Source of the DNA: Streptomyces seoulensis
Lineage (GTDB): Bacteria > Actinomycetota > Actinomycetes > Streptomycetales > Streptomycetaceae
Length of the DNA: 64,000 nt
Direction: 5' to 3'
Assembly: GCF_022846655.1 (NCBI RefSeq)
Contig: NZ_AP025667.1
Location: 4,563,001-4,627,000 of the forward strand
Positions within the stretch are counted from its first letter, which is position 1; each line of letters begins with the position of its first letter. Both the position numbers and the translations under genes were made by a program. The notes beneath the pieces are model-generated. The model worked only from the letters and a program-made list of their open reading frames with translations, was not told where the DNA came from and ran no database searches. Shown here one piece after another: positions 27,098 through 37,500 of the stretch.

Positions 27098-27876
27098 TTC
27101 TTGATCTCCCCATTGGTGCGCGCCGCACGACGGGTGACGGCATTGTCCGAGGCGCCGGTGATGGCGGAGATGATCTCTTCCTGCGAGGTCGACTTGACCT
27201 CGAAGACGCCGTTGTTGCGGCCCAGGCGCAGCACGGCCACCTTGTCGGCGACCGCCTTGACGTCGGCCATGTTGTGGCTGATGAGGATCACGGCGTGGCC
27301 GCGCTCCCGCAGCCGCTCGACCAGGTCGAGGACCTGGGCGGTCTGCTCGACACCGAGCGCGGCGGTGGGCTCGTCGAGGATCACGAGCCGGGGCTCGCCG
27401 AGCATGGACCGGGCGATGGCCACGACCTGGCGCTGACCGCCGGAGAGCGAGGCGATCGGGATACGGACGCTCGGGATGCGGATCGAGAGCTGGTCCAGCA
27501 GCTCACGCGAGCGCCGCTCCATCTCGACCTCGTCCAGGACGCCCGCGCGGCGGATCTCCCGGCCCAGGTAGAGGTTGCCGACGACGTCGATGTTGTCGCA
27601 CAGCGCGAGGTCCTGGTACACCGTCGCGATGCCCAGGTTCTGGGCGTCGTGCGGCTTGTTGACCTGGACGGTCTTGCCGTCCCATTCGATGACACCCTCA
27701 TCGATGGGGTGCACGCCGGCGATCGTCTTGACCAGCGTGGACTTTCCGGCACCGTTGTCGCCCACCAGGGCGACCACCTCACCGGCGTGGATCTCCAGCG
27801 TGACATCGGTGAGCGCCTGGACGGCACCGAATCGCTTGGAGACTCCGCGCAACGCCAGCACGGGCGTAGCGGACAC
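27094..27876 (-). CDS. xylG: Sugar ABC transporter ATP-binding protein, XylG-like
   Basis: A 260-residue ATPase with one complete nucleotide-binding domain: Walker A GDNGAGKST, signature LSGGQRQV, Walker B LVILDEPTAALG, switch His in LISHNMADV. Unlike the two-domain E. coli XylG, it is a single-domain type and would work as a homodimer. GTG 27876 (VSATPVLALRG) is chosen over ATG 27885 because AAGGAG directly abuts that ATG but lies nine bases before the GTG. Coupled to xylH by a four-base overlap. Confidence 0.9.
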   Translation of the reverse strand: MSATPVLALRGVSKRFGAVQALTDVTLEIHAGEVVALVGDNGAGKSTLVKTIAGVHPIDEGVIEWDGKTVQVNKPHDAQNLGIATVYQDLALCDNIDVVGNLYLGREIRRAGVLDEVEMERRSRELLDQLSIRIPSVRIPIASLSGGQRQVVAIARSMLGEPRLVILDEPTAALGVEQTAQVLDLVERLRERGHAVILISHNMADVKAVADKVAVLRLGRNNGVFEVKSTSQEEIISAITGASDNAVTRRAARTNGEIKK

Positions 27877-28013
27877 GTGAACCATCTCCTTCGCCGCCTG
27901 ACCCGGCGGGAGGTTGTGCAGAAGTTTGGGGGAATTCCGTCCGGCGCCCCGCGCCGAGCTTGCGGGGCTGTGTGGTGCGCGGGGCGCCGGAGGAGCCTGA
28001 GCGGTCCTCACCT

Positions 28014-28042
28014 CCCCGCCGACGGGAATCCGGTCGGCGGGG
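28014..28042 (-). terminator. Intercistronic hairpin between xylF and xylG
   Basis: CCCCGCCGAC and its complement (10 bp, nine-base loop) lie 20 bases after the xylF stop. Such hairpins after a binding-protein gene usually reduce read-through or protect the upstream message. Confidence 0.55.
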
Positions 28043-28061
28043 TGGAGAAGGGGTCCGTCGG

Positions 28062-29177
28062 TTACTTCAGGCCGGCCTTGGCGCAGGCGGCCTTGTACTG
28101 GGCGGTGCAGATGTCGTTCACCGTGTAGACGCCGTCCTTGAGGACGGTGTCCTTGATGTTGTCCTTGGTCAGCGAGGTGACCGGGACCAGGATCGACGGG
28201 ACGGCCTTGGTGGTGGGGCTGTCGACCTTGTCCTTGGCGACGGTGTCCAGCGACTTGCCCTGCGCCAGGTTGACGGCCATCTCCGCGGCGGCGTCGGCCT
28301 CCGGGGCGTACGGCTTGTAGACGCTCATGAACTGCGAACCGGCGACGATCCGCTGCACACCCGCGAGCTCGGCGTCCTGGCCGGTGACCGGGACGTCGGC
28401 GATGCCCGCGGCCTTGAGGGCGGTGATGATACCGCCGGCCATGCCGTCGTTGGCGGAGTAGACGCCGACGATGTTCTTCTTGCCCAGGGCCGAGATGGCG
28501 CCCTCCATGTTGGAGTTGGCGTTCTCCGGCTTCCACTCCTTGGTGTCGTACTCCTTCCCGACGTTCACCTTGCCGTCGAGGACGTCGTGCGCGCCCTTCT
28601 TGAACTGCGCGGCGTTCGGGTCCGTGGAGGAGCCGTTCATCATGACGATCTTGCCGGACTTGGCCTTGGAGCCCAGGGCCTTCAGGAGGGCCTCGCCCTG
28701 CGTCTTGCCGACGGTCTCGTTGTCGAACGAGGTGTAGGCGTCGATCGGGCCCTGCGCCAGGCGGTCGTAGGCCACGACCGGGATGCCGGCGTCCTTGGCC
28801 TTCTGCACCGAGTTCTTGATCGCAGCGGCGTCCACCGCGTCGATGATCAGGACGTCCACCTTGTTGGTGATCATGGTGTCGACCTGCTGGTTCTGCTGGG
28901 TCGCGTCCTGCTTGGCGTTGGCGTAGACGACCTTGCCCTTGCCGTTCGTCAGCTCCGAGACCTTCTTCTCGATCAGCGGACGGTCGAACTTCTCGTAACG
29001 CGCGGTCTGGTTCTCCGGCAGGAGCAGACCGACAGTGATCGCGTCGCCCTTCTTCTTGCTGTCCTCGGACTTGGCGGCACCGCCGCCGGACTCCTTGGCA
29101 CTGCCACAGGCGGCGAGCGAGACGGCCATGGCACCAGCAGCAACGGCGAAGGCCGCACGACGCATACGCGTGTTCAC
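28062..29177 (-). CDS. xylF: Sugar-binding lipoprotein, XylF-like
   Basis: A 371-residue periplasmic-binding-type (family 1) lipoprotein. It has the N-terminal signal MRRAAFAVAAGAMAVSLAAC with the lipobox Cys, a Gly/Ser/Lys linker, then the two-lobed sugar-binding fold (AITVGLLLPENQTARYEKFD, VLIIDAVDAAAIKNSV, IPVVAYDRLAQ, VTGQDAELAGVQRI). It feeds XylH/XylG. GTG 29177 is preceded by GGGAGG. It lies downstream of rok7B7 with a palindrome in the 120-bp gap. Xylose specificity rests on synteny. Confidence 0.9.
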   Translation of the reverse strand: MNTRMRRAAFAVAAGAMAVSLAACGSAKESGGGAAKSEDSKKKGDAITVGLLLPENQTARYEKFDRPLIEKKVSELTNGKGKVVYANAKQDATQQNQQVDTMITNKVDVLIIDAVDAAAIKNSVQKAKDAGIPVVAYDRLAQGPIDAYTSFDNETVGKTQGEALLKALGSKAKSGKIVMMNGSSTDPNAAQFKKGAHDVLDGKVNVGKEYDTKEWKPENANSNMEGAISALGKKNIVGVYSANDGMAGGIITALKAAGIADVPVTGQDAELAGVQRIVAGSQFMSVYKPYAPEADAAAEMAVNLAQGKSLDTVAKDKVDSPTTKAVPSILVPVTSLTKDNIKDTVLKDGVYTVNDICTAQYKAACAKAGLK

Positions 29178-29274
29178 TTCAGAAACCTCCCTGACGAGGC
29201 CGCGTCGTTGCGGCCGAGGTGGCTGGAAGTCAACTCGGCCACGCGTTCGGCGTCAAGAAGTAAATCCTTAACGA

Positions 29275-29292
29275 GATGGCAACGGTGCCATC
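29275..29292. promoter_or_regulatory. Candidate operator upstream of xylF
   Basis: GATGGCA-ACGG-TGCCATC is an 18-bp palindrome with perfect 7-bp arms in the gap between the rok7B7 stop and xylF. The position suits an operator for the xyl operon; the likely reader is the adjacent ROK protein, which is inference. Confidence 0.5.
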
Positions 29293-29298
29293 CGTTAT

Positions 29299-30510
29299 CT
29301 AAGTGAAGACAGGAGCGACCACGGGGAGCGAGGCCGTGGCCGAGCCGTCGAGCAGGGTCGAATCGCCCATTTCGCTCAGCGCCAGCGCGAGCGCCCCGAG
29401 CACCTCGGCGCGGCCCCCAAGTGCCCCTGGAAGTACGGACAGTTGACGCCCCGCGCTGGGGATCGCATAGCGTCCCACGGACTCCCTGATGGGGGCCAGC
29501 ACCAGCTCCCCGGCCTCGGCGAGATCGCCGCCCAGGACGACCCGGCTGGGGTTCAGCAGGTTGCAGAGGTTCGCCACGCCGCTGCCGATGTGCCGGCCCA
29601 CGTCGGCGATGACACGGCGGCAGCCGGGGTCCCCGTCCCTGGCGAGCCGGACGACGCCCTCCATGGTCAGGGAGGTGCCGTGACTCGGCTGGAGCAGCGG
29701 CAGGACGTAGCGCGCGGCCGTGAAGGTCTCCAGGCAGCCACGGTTGCCGCAGCGGCACACCGGGCCCGACTCGTCGATGGTGATGTGGCCGATCTCGCCG
29801 GCCGTGCCGCCCGGTCCCCGGTAGATCTGCCCGTTGATCACCAGGCCCGCCCCGACCCCGCTGGCCACCTTGATGTAGGCCAGGTCGCGGACGCCCCTGC
29901 CGCTGCCCCAGACCAGCTCGCCGAGGGCGCCCAGGTTGGCGTCGTTGTCCACGTGCACGGGCACGCCGAGCCGCTCGCGCAGCTCCTCGGCGGGCCGGGT
30001 GCCGCCCCAGCCGGGCAGGATCGAGGTGGACCCCAGGGTGCCCGACTCCACGTCGATGGGGCCCGGTACGCCGAGCCCGACGCCCGCCACCTTGCCCCGG
30101 TCCACGCCGGTCGCGGCGATCAGCCGGTCGACCAGCTCCTCGGCGCGGTCGAACCCTTGGGTCGAGGAGGCGTCCACGTCCAGCGGCTCGGACTCCTCGG
30201 CCAGCACCTGGTGCGCCAGGTTGCCGATCGCCACGCGCAGGTGGGTGTGGCCGAAGTCGATGCCGATGACTATCCCGGCGTCCCCGCTCAGCGACACGCT
30301 GCGGGCCCGGCGCCCCCCGGCCGAGGTGGGGGTGACCTCGACGGTCCCGCCGTCCTTCAGCTCCCGGACGATGTTGGAGACCGTCGCGGCGGAAAGGCCG
30401 GTCGCGCGGGCGATCTCCGCCTGCGTGAGCGACCCGGCCAGCCGCACCGCCCGTACGACTCTTTCCAGGTTGGCTCGGTGCAGCGACGACTGCGACCCCG
30501 GAGTCTCCAT
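29299..30510 (-). CDS. rok7B7: ROK-family transcriptional regulator, Rok7B7-like
   Basis: A 403-residue sugar-responsive repressor. Residues about 10-75 are a winged helix-turn-helix (LTQAEIARATGLSAATVSN). The rest is a ROK kinase-like fold with IGIDFGHTHLRVAI, GVGLGVPGPID, the ExGH zinc/sugar motif GEIGHITI, and the zinc cluster VCRCGNRGCLE. In S. coelicolor the syntenic protein controls xylFGH and takes part in carbon control and antibiotic production (recalled literature). ATG 30510 (METPGSQSS) is chosen; ATG 30531 in the same frame is possible. It reads toward xylF. Confidence 0.88.
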   Translation of the reverse strand: METPGSQSSLHRANLERVVRAVRLAGSLTQAEIARATGLSAATVSNIVRELKDGGTVEVTPTSAGGRRARSVSLSGDAGIVIGIDFGHTHLRVAIGNLAHQVLAEESEPLDVDASSTQGFDRAEELVDRLIAATGVDRGKVAGVGLGVPGPIDVESGTLGSTSILPGWGGTRPAEELRERLGVPVHVDNDANLGALGELVWGSGRGVRDLAYIKVASGVGAGLVINGQIYRGPGGTAGEIGHITIDESGPVCRCGNRGCLETFTAARYVLPLLQPSHGTSLTMEGVVRLARDGDPGCRRVIADVGRHIGSGVANLCNLLNPSRVVLGGDLAEAGELVLAPIRESVGRYAIPSAGRQLSVLPGALGGRAEVLGALALALSEMGDSTLLDGSATASLPVVAPVFT

Positions 30511-30803
30511 CGACCCATCCACTCCCGACATAGGCGGGCGGCCCCATCGCCACCCGTGGCCCAGGTCACATCTGCGGAACCGGGCCACTTACAAGTTATG
30601 AACTCCAAGCTCTGCTGAAGGGGTAACCGCAGTCAAGTCCTTGACGGAAATCGCTGACACTCGCCGCGTTCCGCCGTTCCTCCCCGGAGGAGGTTTCATC
30701 GCGTGACGGAGCTGTGACCAGGAGTGGCTTCACCGGCTGACGACAGGGTTCGCGCGTGGTGATCGGTAACGATCGCAAAGTGACCATCGGTGTCCGGACG
30801 TGG

Positions 30804-30834
30804 ACCGGCCCCGGTGGGGCACACCGGGGCCGGT
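30804..30834 (-). terminator. Terminator after ngcG
   Basis: A 13-bp perfect stem (ACCGGCCCCGGTG and complement) with a five-base loop lies 36 bases after the ngcG stop. The rest of the 360-bp gap to rok7B7 (30511-30870) shows no gene. Confidence 0.8.
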
Positions 30835-30870
30835 CGGAGGATCGAAGCGGGACAGGGGCGCGGGCCGGAG

Positions 30871-31800
30871 CTACTTCAGCGCCCCCGCCGTCAGTCCCGC
30901 CACCACCTGGCGCTGGAAGACGATGTACGCGGCCAGCACCGGGAGCATCGCCATCACCAGGCCCGCGAAGAGGCCGGACCAGTCGCCCTTGTAGCCCTGG
31001 CTGACGGCGAGTTGGACGAGTCCCTGGGTGAGGACCTTCTTGTCCGGGTCGGTGTTCAGCACCGTCGGCAGCATGTACTGGTTCCACTGGCCGAGGAAGT
31101 TGAAGATGCCGACGCTGATCAGGCCCGGCTTGGCCATCGGCAGCATGATCTGGAAGAAGGTCCGGGAGTGCGAGGCACCGTCGACGAAGGCCGCCTCCGC
31201 CACCGAGGTGGGCAGGGTGCGGAAGAAAGCGGTCAGGAAGAACACCGTGAACGGCAGCGAGTAGGCGATGTAGACCAGGATCAGTCCGTGGATCGTGTTC
31301 AGCAGGCCCATGCTGTTCACGACATAGAACAACGGGACCAGCGCAAGCATGATCGGGAAGCTCATGCCGCCGACGAACAGGTAGTAGATGAAGCGGTTGC
31401 CCGGGAAGTCGAAGCGGGCCAGCACATAGGCCGCCATCGAGCCCAGCACCAGGGTGCCGATCAGCGAACCACCCACCACCAGAACGGTGTTGAGGAAGTA
31501 GTCGCCCATGTTCGCCTGGGTCCAGGCGCGCGACCAGTTCTCGAAGTGCAGCTTGTCCGGCAGCGCCCAGGGCGAGCCGAAGATGGAGCTGTCGTCCTTG
31601 AAGGAGGTCATCACCGCCCACAGCAGCGGCAGGACGACCATGACCGCCCAGATGACCAGCACCCCGTGGGAGAAGACGTTGAGGACCGTGCCCTCGGTAC
31701 GGCGGGCTCCTGGGCGGGCGGGGGGCACGTGGGTTTTCACGACGGGCGCGGGCGGCGGGGCGGGAGCGTCGGTGGTCTTCGTGGTCTTCGTGGTCTTCAT
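30871..31800 (-). CDS. ngcG: Carbohydrate ABC transporter permease, NgcG-like (MalG type)
   Basis: A 309-residue permease with six predicted helices and the EAA coupling loop ending VAEAAFVDGASHSRTFFQIM. The cytosolic N-terminus carries a Lys-Thr repeat (MKTTKTTKTTD). It is the last gene of the ngcE-ngcF-ngcG operon, six bases after ngcF. Synteny with the S. coelicolor cluster for N,N'-diacetylchitobiose/GlcNAc uptake (recalled literature) gives the symbol. No ATPase is encoded, as expected for systems sharing MsiK. Confidence 0.85.
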   Translation of the reverse strand: MKTTKTTKTTDAPAPPPAPVVKTHVPPARPGARRTEGTVLNVFSHGVLVIWAVMVVLPLLWAVMTSFKDDSSIFGSPWALPDKLHFENWSRAWTQANMGDYFLNTVLVVGGSLIGTLVLGSMAAYVLARFDFPGNRFIYYLFVGGMSFPIMLALVPLFYVVNSMGLLNTIHGLILVYIAYSLPFTVFFLTAFFRTLPTSVAEAAFVDGASHSRTFFQIMLPMAKPGLISVGIFNFLGQWNQYMLPTVLNTDPDKKVLTQGLVQLAVSQGYKGDWSGLFAGLVMAMLPVLAAYIVFQRQVVAGLTAGALK

Positions 31801-31806
31801 GGGGTC

Positions 31807-32760
31807 TCAGTACTCCAGCCGCTCGCGGCGGCCCAGCCGCATCACGATCGCGGCGAACGCGAGCGTGACGACCAGCAGGGCGACACCGATGGTGGTGGCG
31901 TAGGCGGCCTGACCGTCCCGGAACGCCTTCTGGTACACGTAGAGGACCATCACCGTGGTCGAGTAGTCGGGGCCGCCCGGACCGGTCGTCATGATCTGTA
32001 CGACCGCGAACGACTCGGCGCCCAGCGCGAGGATGCCCATGTAGACCCAGCCGGACTGCACGGTGTCCCACAGCAGCGGCAGGGTGACCCGGAAGAAGGT
32101 GGTGGCGCGGCCGGCCCCGTCCAGCAGGGCCGCCTCGTACAGCTCGGCCGGGATCGAGGCCATGCCCGCGGAGAACAGGACGACGAAGAAGCCGGTCGTG
32201 GACCAGACCAGCACCGCCATCACGCACCACAGCGCGAGGTCCGGGTCGCCCAGCCACAGCGGCTGGAGGCCGCCCAGCCCGATGCCGCGCAGGAACGAGT
32301 TGATCGCGCCGCTGTCGGGGTTGTAGGCGAAGGCGAAGAGCAGGGCGACGATGGCGATCGAGAGCACCTGCGGGAAGAAATAGACGATCTTGTAGAAACC
32401 GGAGCCGCGGACCCCGGATATCACCGGTCCGCCCCTCCGGCGCCGGCCGCCCACATTGATCATGAAGGCGAAGAACAGGGCCATGCCGATCGTCACCAGC
32501 GGCAGCAGCAGCGCGAAGAGCAGGCTGTGCGTCAACGACTTCCAGAAGATGTCGTCGTGCAGCATCCGGGTGTAGTTGTCGGCACCGACCATGCTGAATT
32601 CGGGGCTCAGGCCGGTCCAGTCCGTGAACGAGTAGTAGATGGACTGGATGAACGGCCAGATGACGAAGAGTGCGTAGAGCCCGAGCGGGGCCGCGAGGAA
32701 CCCCGTGATGAACCCGTACTTGCCGTGCTGCATTGCCGGACGACCCCGTTCCTGGGACAC
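31807..32760 (-). CDS. ngcF: Carbohydrate ABC transporter permease, NgcF-like (MalF type)
   Basis: A 317-residue permease with about six to seven helices and the EAA loop (ELYEAALLDGAGRATTFFRV). An insert of five basic residues (GGRRRRGG) sits in the loop after the second helix. GTG 32760 is used; ATG 32733 (MQHGKYGF) is a shorter alternative with GGAACGGGG in front. It pairs with NgcG in the membrane and receives substrate from NgcE, encoded 34 bases upstream. Confidence 0.85.
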   Translation of the reverse strand: MSQERGRPAMQHGKYGFITGFLAAPLGLYALFVIWPFIQSIYYSFTDWTGLSPEFSMVGADNYTRMLHDDIFWKSLTHSLLFALLLPLVTIGMALFFAFMINVGGRRRRGGPVISGVRGSGFYKIVYFFPQVLSIAIVALLFAFAYNPDSGAINSFLRGIGLGGLQPLWLGDPDLALWCVMAVLVWSTTGFFVVLFSAGMASIPAELYEAALLDGAGRATTFFRVTLPLLWDTVQSGWVYMGILALGAESFAVVQIMTTGPGGPDYSTTVMVLYVYQKAFRDGQAAYATTIGVALLVVTLAFAAIVMRLGRRERLEY

Positions 32761-32794
32761 GTGCTGCCGCTGGTGACGAACCCGTGAGGGGGTG

Positions 32795-34243
32795 TTACTT
32801 GTGCTTGTAGTGCTTGATGGAGGAGTCCTTGGCCGCCTCGTCGGCGAAGCCCTGGATCTTCTTGACCGCCTCGGCGGGGGTGATCCGGCCGGCCATCATC
32901 TCGCCGAGGCCGCCGACGCCGATCTTCTCCTTCTCCAACTGGACGTACCAGTCCGGGATGCGCGGGTTCACCACGTTGCCCCCGGCCTTGTCCAGCGCCG
33001 CGACGCCCGCCTTCAGACCGGGGGTCAGCTCGATGCCGTCGATGCCGCCGTTGAGCGCGGAGAGCGACTTCACCTTGGAGGTGAAGTTCCGCGAGGACGC
33101 CTCGGAGAGCATGACGCGCAGTTGCTCCATGCCACCCTCGGGGTTGGCCGCCTTGGCCGGGACGACGAAGGGCTCACCGCCGGAGGCCCAGATGGTGCCG
33201 AACGGCAGCTTGTCGGAGCTGTCGAGCCCGGTGGGCGCGGAGACCGCCAGATCGAAGTCGGCCGGGATGACGTTGGCCGACTCGTTCTCCACCCAGGAGC
33301 CGTTCGGGATGAACAACGCCTTGCCCTTGGCCCAGGCGGTCTGCGACTGGATGTGGTCGAGACCGGGCGTGCCGCGCAGTATGTAGCCCTTCTTGAACAG
33401 CTCGTAGTACGCCTCGAAACACGCCTTGACGGCCGGGTGCTTCCAGGCGTTCGGCTCCAGGTTGTCGATGGAGTCCAGCACCTCGCGCCCGCCGACCTTG
33501 GCGATCATCGGGTAGAGCGAGAAGGGGAGGTAGTACGGGTACTTGCCCGCGTAGGTCCAGCCCGCGATGCCCTTCTTCTTGGCCTTGGCGCAGACCTTGA
33601 GCATCTCGTCCCAGGTCTCGGGGTACTTCTCGTCCAGCCCGTCCAGCGCCTTCTGGGAGTACCAGACGCCGTACACGGTGTAGGCGTAGTTCAGGATCCA
33701 CACCGGGTCGCCGTCGAACTGGCCCATCTCCACGATGCCGGGGCGCAGGGTGTCGCGGACCTTCTTGGACGGGTCGTCGTAGGACGGCGCGTCCAGCAGC
33801 GGGGTGAGGTCGGCGAGCTGCTTCTTGCCGACCAGGACGCCCATGTCCATCTGCTCGGCGCCGGAGTTGTCGATGAGGTCCGGCGGGGTGCCCTGGTTGA
33901 AGCGGGGCTGGAGGGTGGACTGGATCTTCTGGGTCGCGGAGAACTTCACCTCGGCCTTCGGGAAGTCCTTCTCGTACAGCTTGACCGCGTCCTCGGCGTA
34001 CTCCTTGCCGAAACCGCCGTCGAAGAGGACGAATTCCAGCTTGGCGCTGTCATTGACGCCCAGCGGGTTCTTCGCGGTCTTCTTGCCCGCCTTCGCCTTG
34101 TTCTGTCCGTCGCCGCCACTGCTCGCGCAGGCCGACAGCAGCCCCATTCCGGGGGCGGCCACCAGGCCGAGTGCGGCGGTGCGCTTGATCAGATCACGAC
34201 GGCCGACACCTTCGCCACCATGCTGTGCTGCGGTAGACCCCAT
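32795..34243 (-). CDS. ngcE: Sugar-binding lipoprotein, NgcE-like
   Basis: A 482-residue extracellular solute-binding protein (family 1, long form). The N-terminus combines a twin-arginine signal (GRRDLIKR) with a lipobox (LLSAC), so it is a Tat-exported lipoprotein, as is common in Streptomyces. It continues with the binding fold (KLEFVLFDGGFGKEYAED, PPDLIDNSGAEQMDMG, WYSQKALDGL, EMLKVCAKAKKKGIAGW). The family binds GlcNAc and chito-oligosaccharides. ATG 34243 is preceded by GAGGACT. Diacetylchitobiose is the likely ligand, from synteny. Confidence 0.87.
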   Translation of the reverse strand: MGSTAAQHGGEGVGRRDLIKRTAALGLVAAPGMGLLSACASSGGDGQNKAKAGKKTAKNPLGVNDSAKLEFVLFDGGFGKEYAEDAVKLYEKDFPKAEVKFSATQKIQSTLQPRFNQGTPPDLIDNSGAEQMDMGVLVGKKQLADLTPLLDAPSYDDPSKKVRDTLRPGIVEMGQFDGDPVWILNYAYTVYGVWYSQKALDGLDEKYPETWDEMLKVCAKAKKKGIAGWTYAGKYPYYLPFSLYPMIAKVGGREVLDSIDNLEPNAWKHPAVKACFEAYYELFKKGYILRGTPGLDHIQSQTAWAKGKALFIPNGSWVENESANVIPADFDLAVSAPTGLDSSDKLPFGTIWASGGEPFVVPAKAANPEGGMEQLRVMLSEASSRNFTSKVKSLSALNGGIDGIELTPGLKAGVAALDKAGGNVVNPRIPDWYVQLEKEKIGVGGLGEMMAGRITPAEAVKKIQGFADEAAKDSSIKHYKHK

Positions 34244-34584
34244 GCTCAAGTCCTCGCCTTCTCCAGGACTCAGGCGGTGAACCGGATCTCCCCCCGGCAC
34301 CGCGGTCGGGTTGTGCTGGCTCGTGCAGGAAACGCCGACAGGTATAGTCCACTTCCCGCCAATGGGGCAAGATCGAATACAAGGTAGGCCGCCGGTCTTT
34401 TCCGAGTTGAGACCTGGTGGAAATATCGCCGGGCTCCGCACGCCCTGCCGGATGAATTACCGATATAGCCCCCTGAATGCCACACTCAACACCCTTGACA
34501 TCACGGGCCACTTGACCACCTACTGGTTCCTGCGCAGCAAGTTGACAACGTTGTCCGCCAAGAGCGCGGGAGGGGAATCCGTAG
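34244..34584. promoter_or_regulatory. Divergent ngcE / GH92 control region with a 12-bp palindrome
   Basis: This 341-bp region between ngcE and the first GH92 gene has no gene. At 34544-34555 lies the perfect palindrome GACAACGTTGTC, 30 bases before the GH92 start and overlapping a TTGACA hexamer (34542-34547) that could be a -35 box. The same 12-mer occurs upstream of the second GH92 gene. A LacI-type operator is the natural reading. Confidence 0.65.
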
Positions 34585-37500
34585 ATGCAGCGGAGATCTC
34601 GGCACAGATGGACTCCGGCGGTCGTCCTCACGACCGCCTTTGTCATGGGCGTCGGCGCGCAAGGGGCGGCGGTCGCCGTGCCGTCCAAGGCCCCGGCCGC
34701 GGCGACGGAGTTCGCGTCCTCGTTCGAGTCCGGCGATCCGGCGCCCGACTGGCTGAACACCGTCGAGACCGGACCGGACGGCGCCAAGCGCTCCTCGGGC
34801 GTGGACGGCGGCTACAGCACCGGTATCCCGGGCAATGCCACCGACCACGTCACCGATCTGCGGGCGAGCGGGGAGAACACGGGCGGCGGCGAGGTGAAGG
34901 AGAACCTCACCGATGTCGATCCCGGTAGCAAATGGCTGACCTTCGCGCCCACCGGCTGGGTCGAGTTCGACCTGGACCAGCCGGTGAAGGTCGCCGCCTA
35001 CGCGCTCACCTCGGCCAACGACCACGCCGAGCGCGACCCGAAGGACTGGCGGCTGGAGGGCTCGGCGGACGGCAAGGACTGGAAGACCCTCGACACCCGC
35101 ACCGGCGAGAGCTTCCCGGACCGGTTCGGGACCAAGTCGTACCAGCTCACCGAACCGGCCGAGTACCAGCACTTCCGGCTCGAGGTGACGAAGAACAACG
35201 GCGCCTCCGACGCCCTCCAGCTCGCCGATGTGCAGTTCTCCACCGGCGGCGGTGACGGACCGGCGCCGCAGGACATGCTGGCCCTGGTCGACAAGGGCCC
35301 GAGCGGCTCCCCCACCGCCAAGGCGCGGGCCGGCTTCACCGGCACCCACGCGCTGCGCTACGCCGGACGGCACACCGCGGACGGCCGGGGCTACTCGTAC
35401 GACAAGGTCTTCGACGTCGATGTCAAGGTGGCCCGCGACACCCGGCTGTCGTACCGCCTCTTCCCGTCGATGGCCGACGGCGACCGGGACTACGACGCCA
35501 CCAACGTCAGCGTCGACCTGGCCTTCACCGACGGCACCTACCTCAGCTCGCTCGGCGCGACGGACCAGCACGGGTTCCCGCTGACTCCGAGCGGCCAGGG
35601 CGCGGCCAAGGGGCTGTACGTCAACCAGTGGAACGACGTGGCCTCCCGGATCGGTTCGGTGGCGGCGGGCAAGACCGTCGACCGGATCCTGGTGGCCTAC
35701 GACTCCCCCAAGGGCCCGGCGAAGTTCCGGGGCTGGGTCGACGACGTGGCGCTGAAGCGGGTGGCGCCCGAGCGGCCCAAGGCGCATCTGTCGGACTACG
35801 CGCTGACCACGCGCGGCACCAACTCCAGCGGCAGCTTCTCGCGCGGCAACAACTTCCCGGCCGCCGCGATGCCGCACGGGTTCAACTTCTGGACCCCGGT
35901 GACCAACGCGTCCTCGCTGAGCTGGCTGTACGAGTACGCGCGGGCCAACAACGACGACAACCTGCCGACCGTGCAAGCGTTCAGCGCCAGCCATGAGCCG
36001 AGCCCGTGGATGGGCGACCGGCAGACCTTCCAGCTCATGCCGTCGGCCGCGAAGGGCACCCCGGACTCCGGCCGCGAGGCCCGTGAGCTGGCATTCCGGC
36101 ACGAGAACGAGACGGCCCGGCCGTACTACTACGGGGTGAAGTTCGAGAACGGCCTGAAGGCCGAGATGACCCCGACCGACCACGCGGCCGTGCTGCGCTT
36201 CAGCTACCCCGGCGACGACGCGAGCGTGCTGTTCGACAACGTCACCGAGCAGGCGGGGCTCACCCTGGACAAGGAGCACGGGATCGTCACCGGCTACTCC
36301 GACGTGAAGTCGGGGCTGTCGACGGGCGCGACCCGGCTGTTCGTCTACGGCACCTTCGACAAGCCGGTGACCGAGGGCTCGTCCAGTGGGGTCAAGGGCT
36401 ATCTGCGGTTCGCCGCGGGCGCCGACCGCACGGTGACCCTGCGCCTGGCGACCTCGCTGATCAGCCTGGACCAGGCGAAGGACAACCTGCGCCAGGAGGT
36501 CCCGGACGGCACCTCCTTCGACACCGTGAAGGCGCGCGCCCAGCGGGCCTGGGACAAGATCCTGGGCAAGGTCGAGGTGGAGGGCGCCACCCCGGAGCAG
36601 CTCACCACGCTGTACTCCAGCATGTACCGGCTGTACCTCTACCCGAACTCGGGCTTCGAGAAGGTCGACGGCAAGGACCGGTACGCCTCGCCGTTCTCCC
36701 CGATGCCGAACCCGGACACCCCGACGCACACCGGCGCCAAGATCGTCGACGGCAAGGTGTACGTCAACAACGGCTTCTGGGACACCTATCGCACCACCTG
36801 GCCCGCCTACTCCTTCTTCACGCCCTCACAGGCCGGCGAGATGGTCGACGGCTTCGTGCAGCAGTACAAGGACGGCGGCTGGACCTCCCGCTGGTCCTCC
36901 CCCGGCTACGCCGACCTGATGACCGGCACCTCCTCGGACGTGGCGTTCGCCGACGCCTACGTCAAGGGCGTGAAGTTCGACGCGAAGGCGGCGTACGACG
37001 CGGCGGTGAAGAACGCGACCGTGGTGCCGCCGAGTTCCGGTGTGGGCCGCAAGGGCATGAGCACCTCGCCCTTCCTCGGCTACACGAGCAGCGACACCCA
37101 CGAGGGCCTGTCCTGGGCCATGGAGGGGTACGTCAACGACTACGGCATCGCCAAGATGGGCGAGGCGCTGTACGAGAAGACGGGCGAGAAGCGGTACCAG
37201 GAGGAGTCGCGGTACTTCCTCAACCGGGCCCGCGACTACGTCAACCTCTACGACTCCGAGGCCGGTTTCTTCCAGGGCAAGGACGCCAAGGGCAACTGGC
37301 GCGTGGACTCCGCCAAGTACGACCCGCGCGTGTGGGGTTACGACTACACGGAGACCAACGGCTGGGGCTACGCCTTCACCGCCCCGCAGGACAGCCGCGG
37401 CCTGGCCAACCTGTACGGCGGCCGGGGCGGGCTCGGCGACAAGCTGGACGAGTACTTCGCCACCCCGGAGACGGCCTCCCCCGAGTACGTCGGCTCCTAC

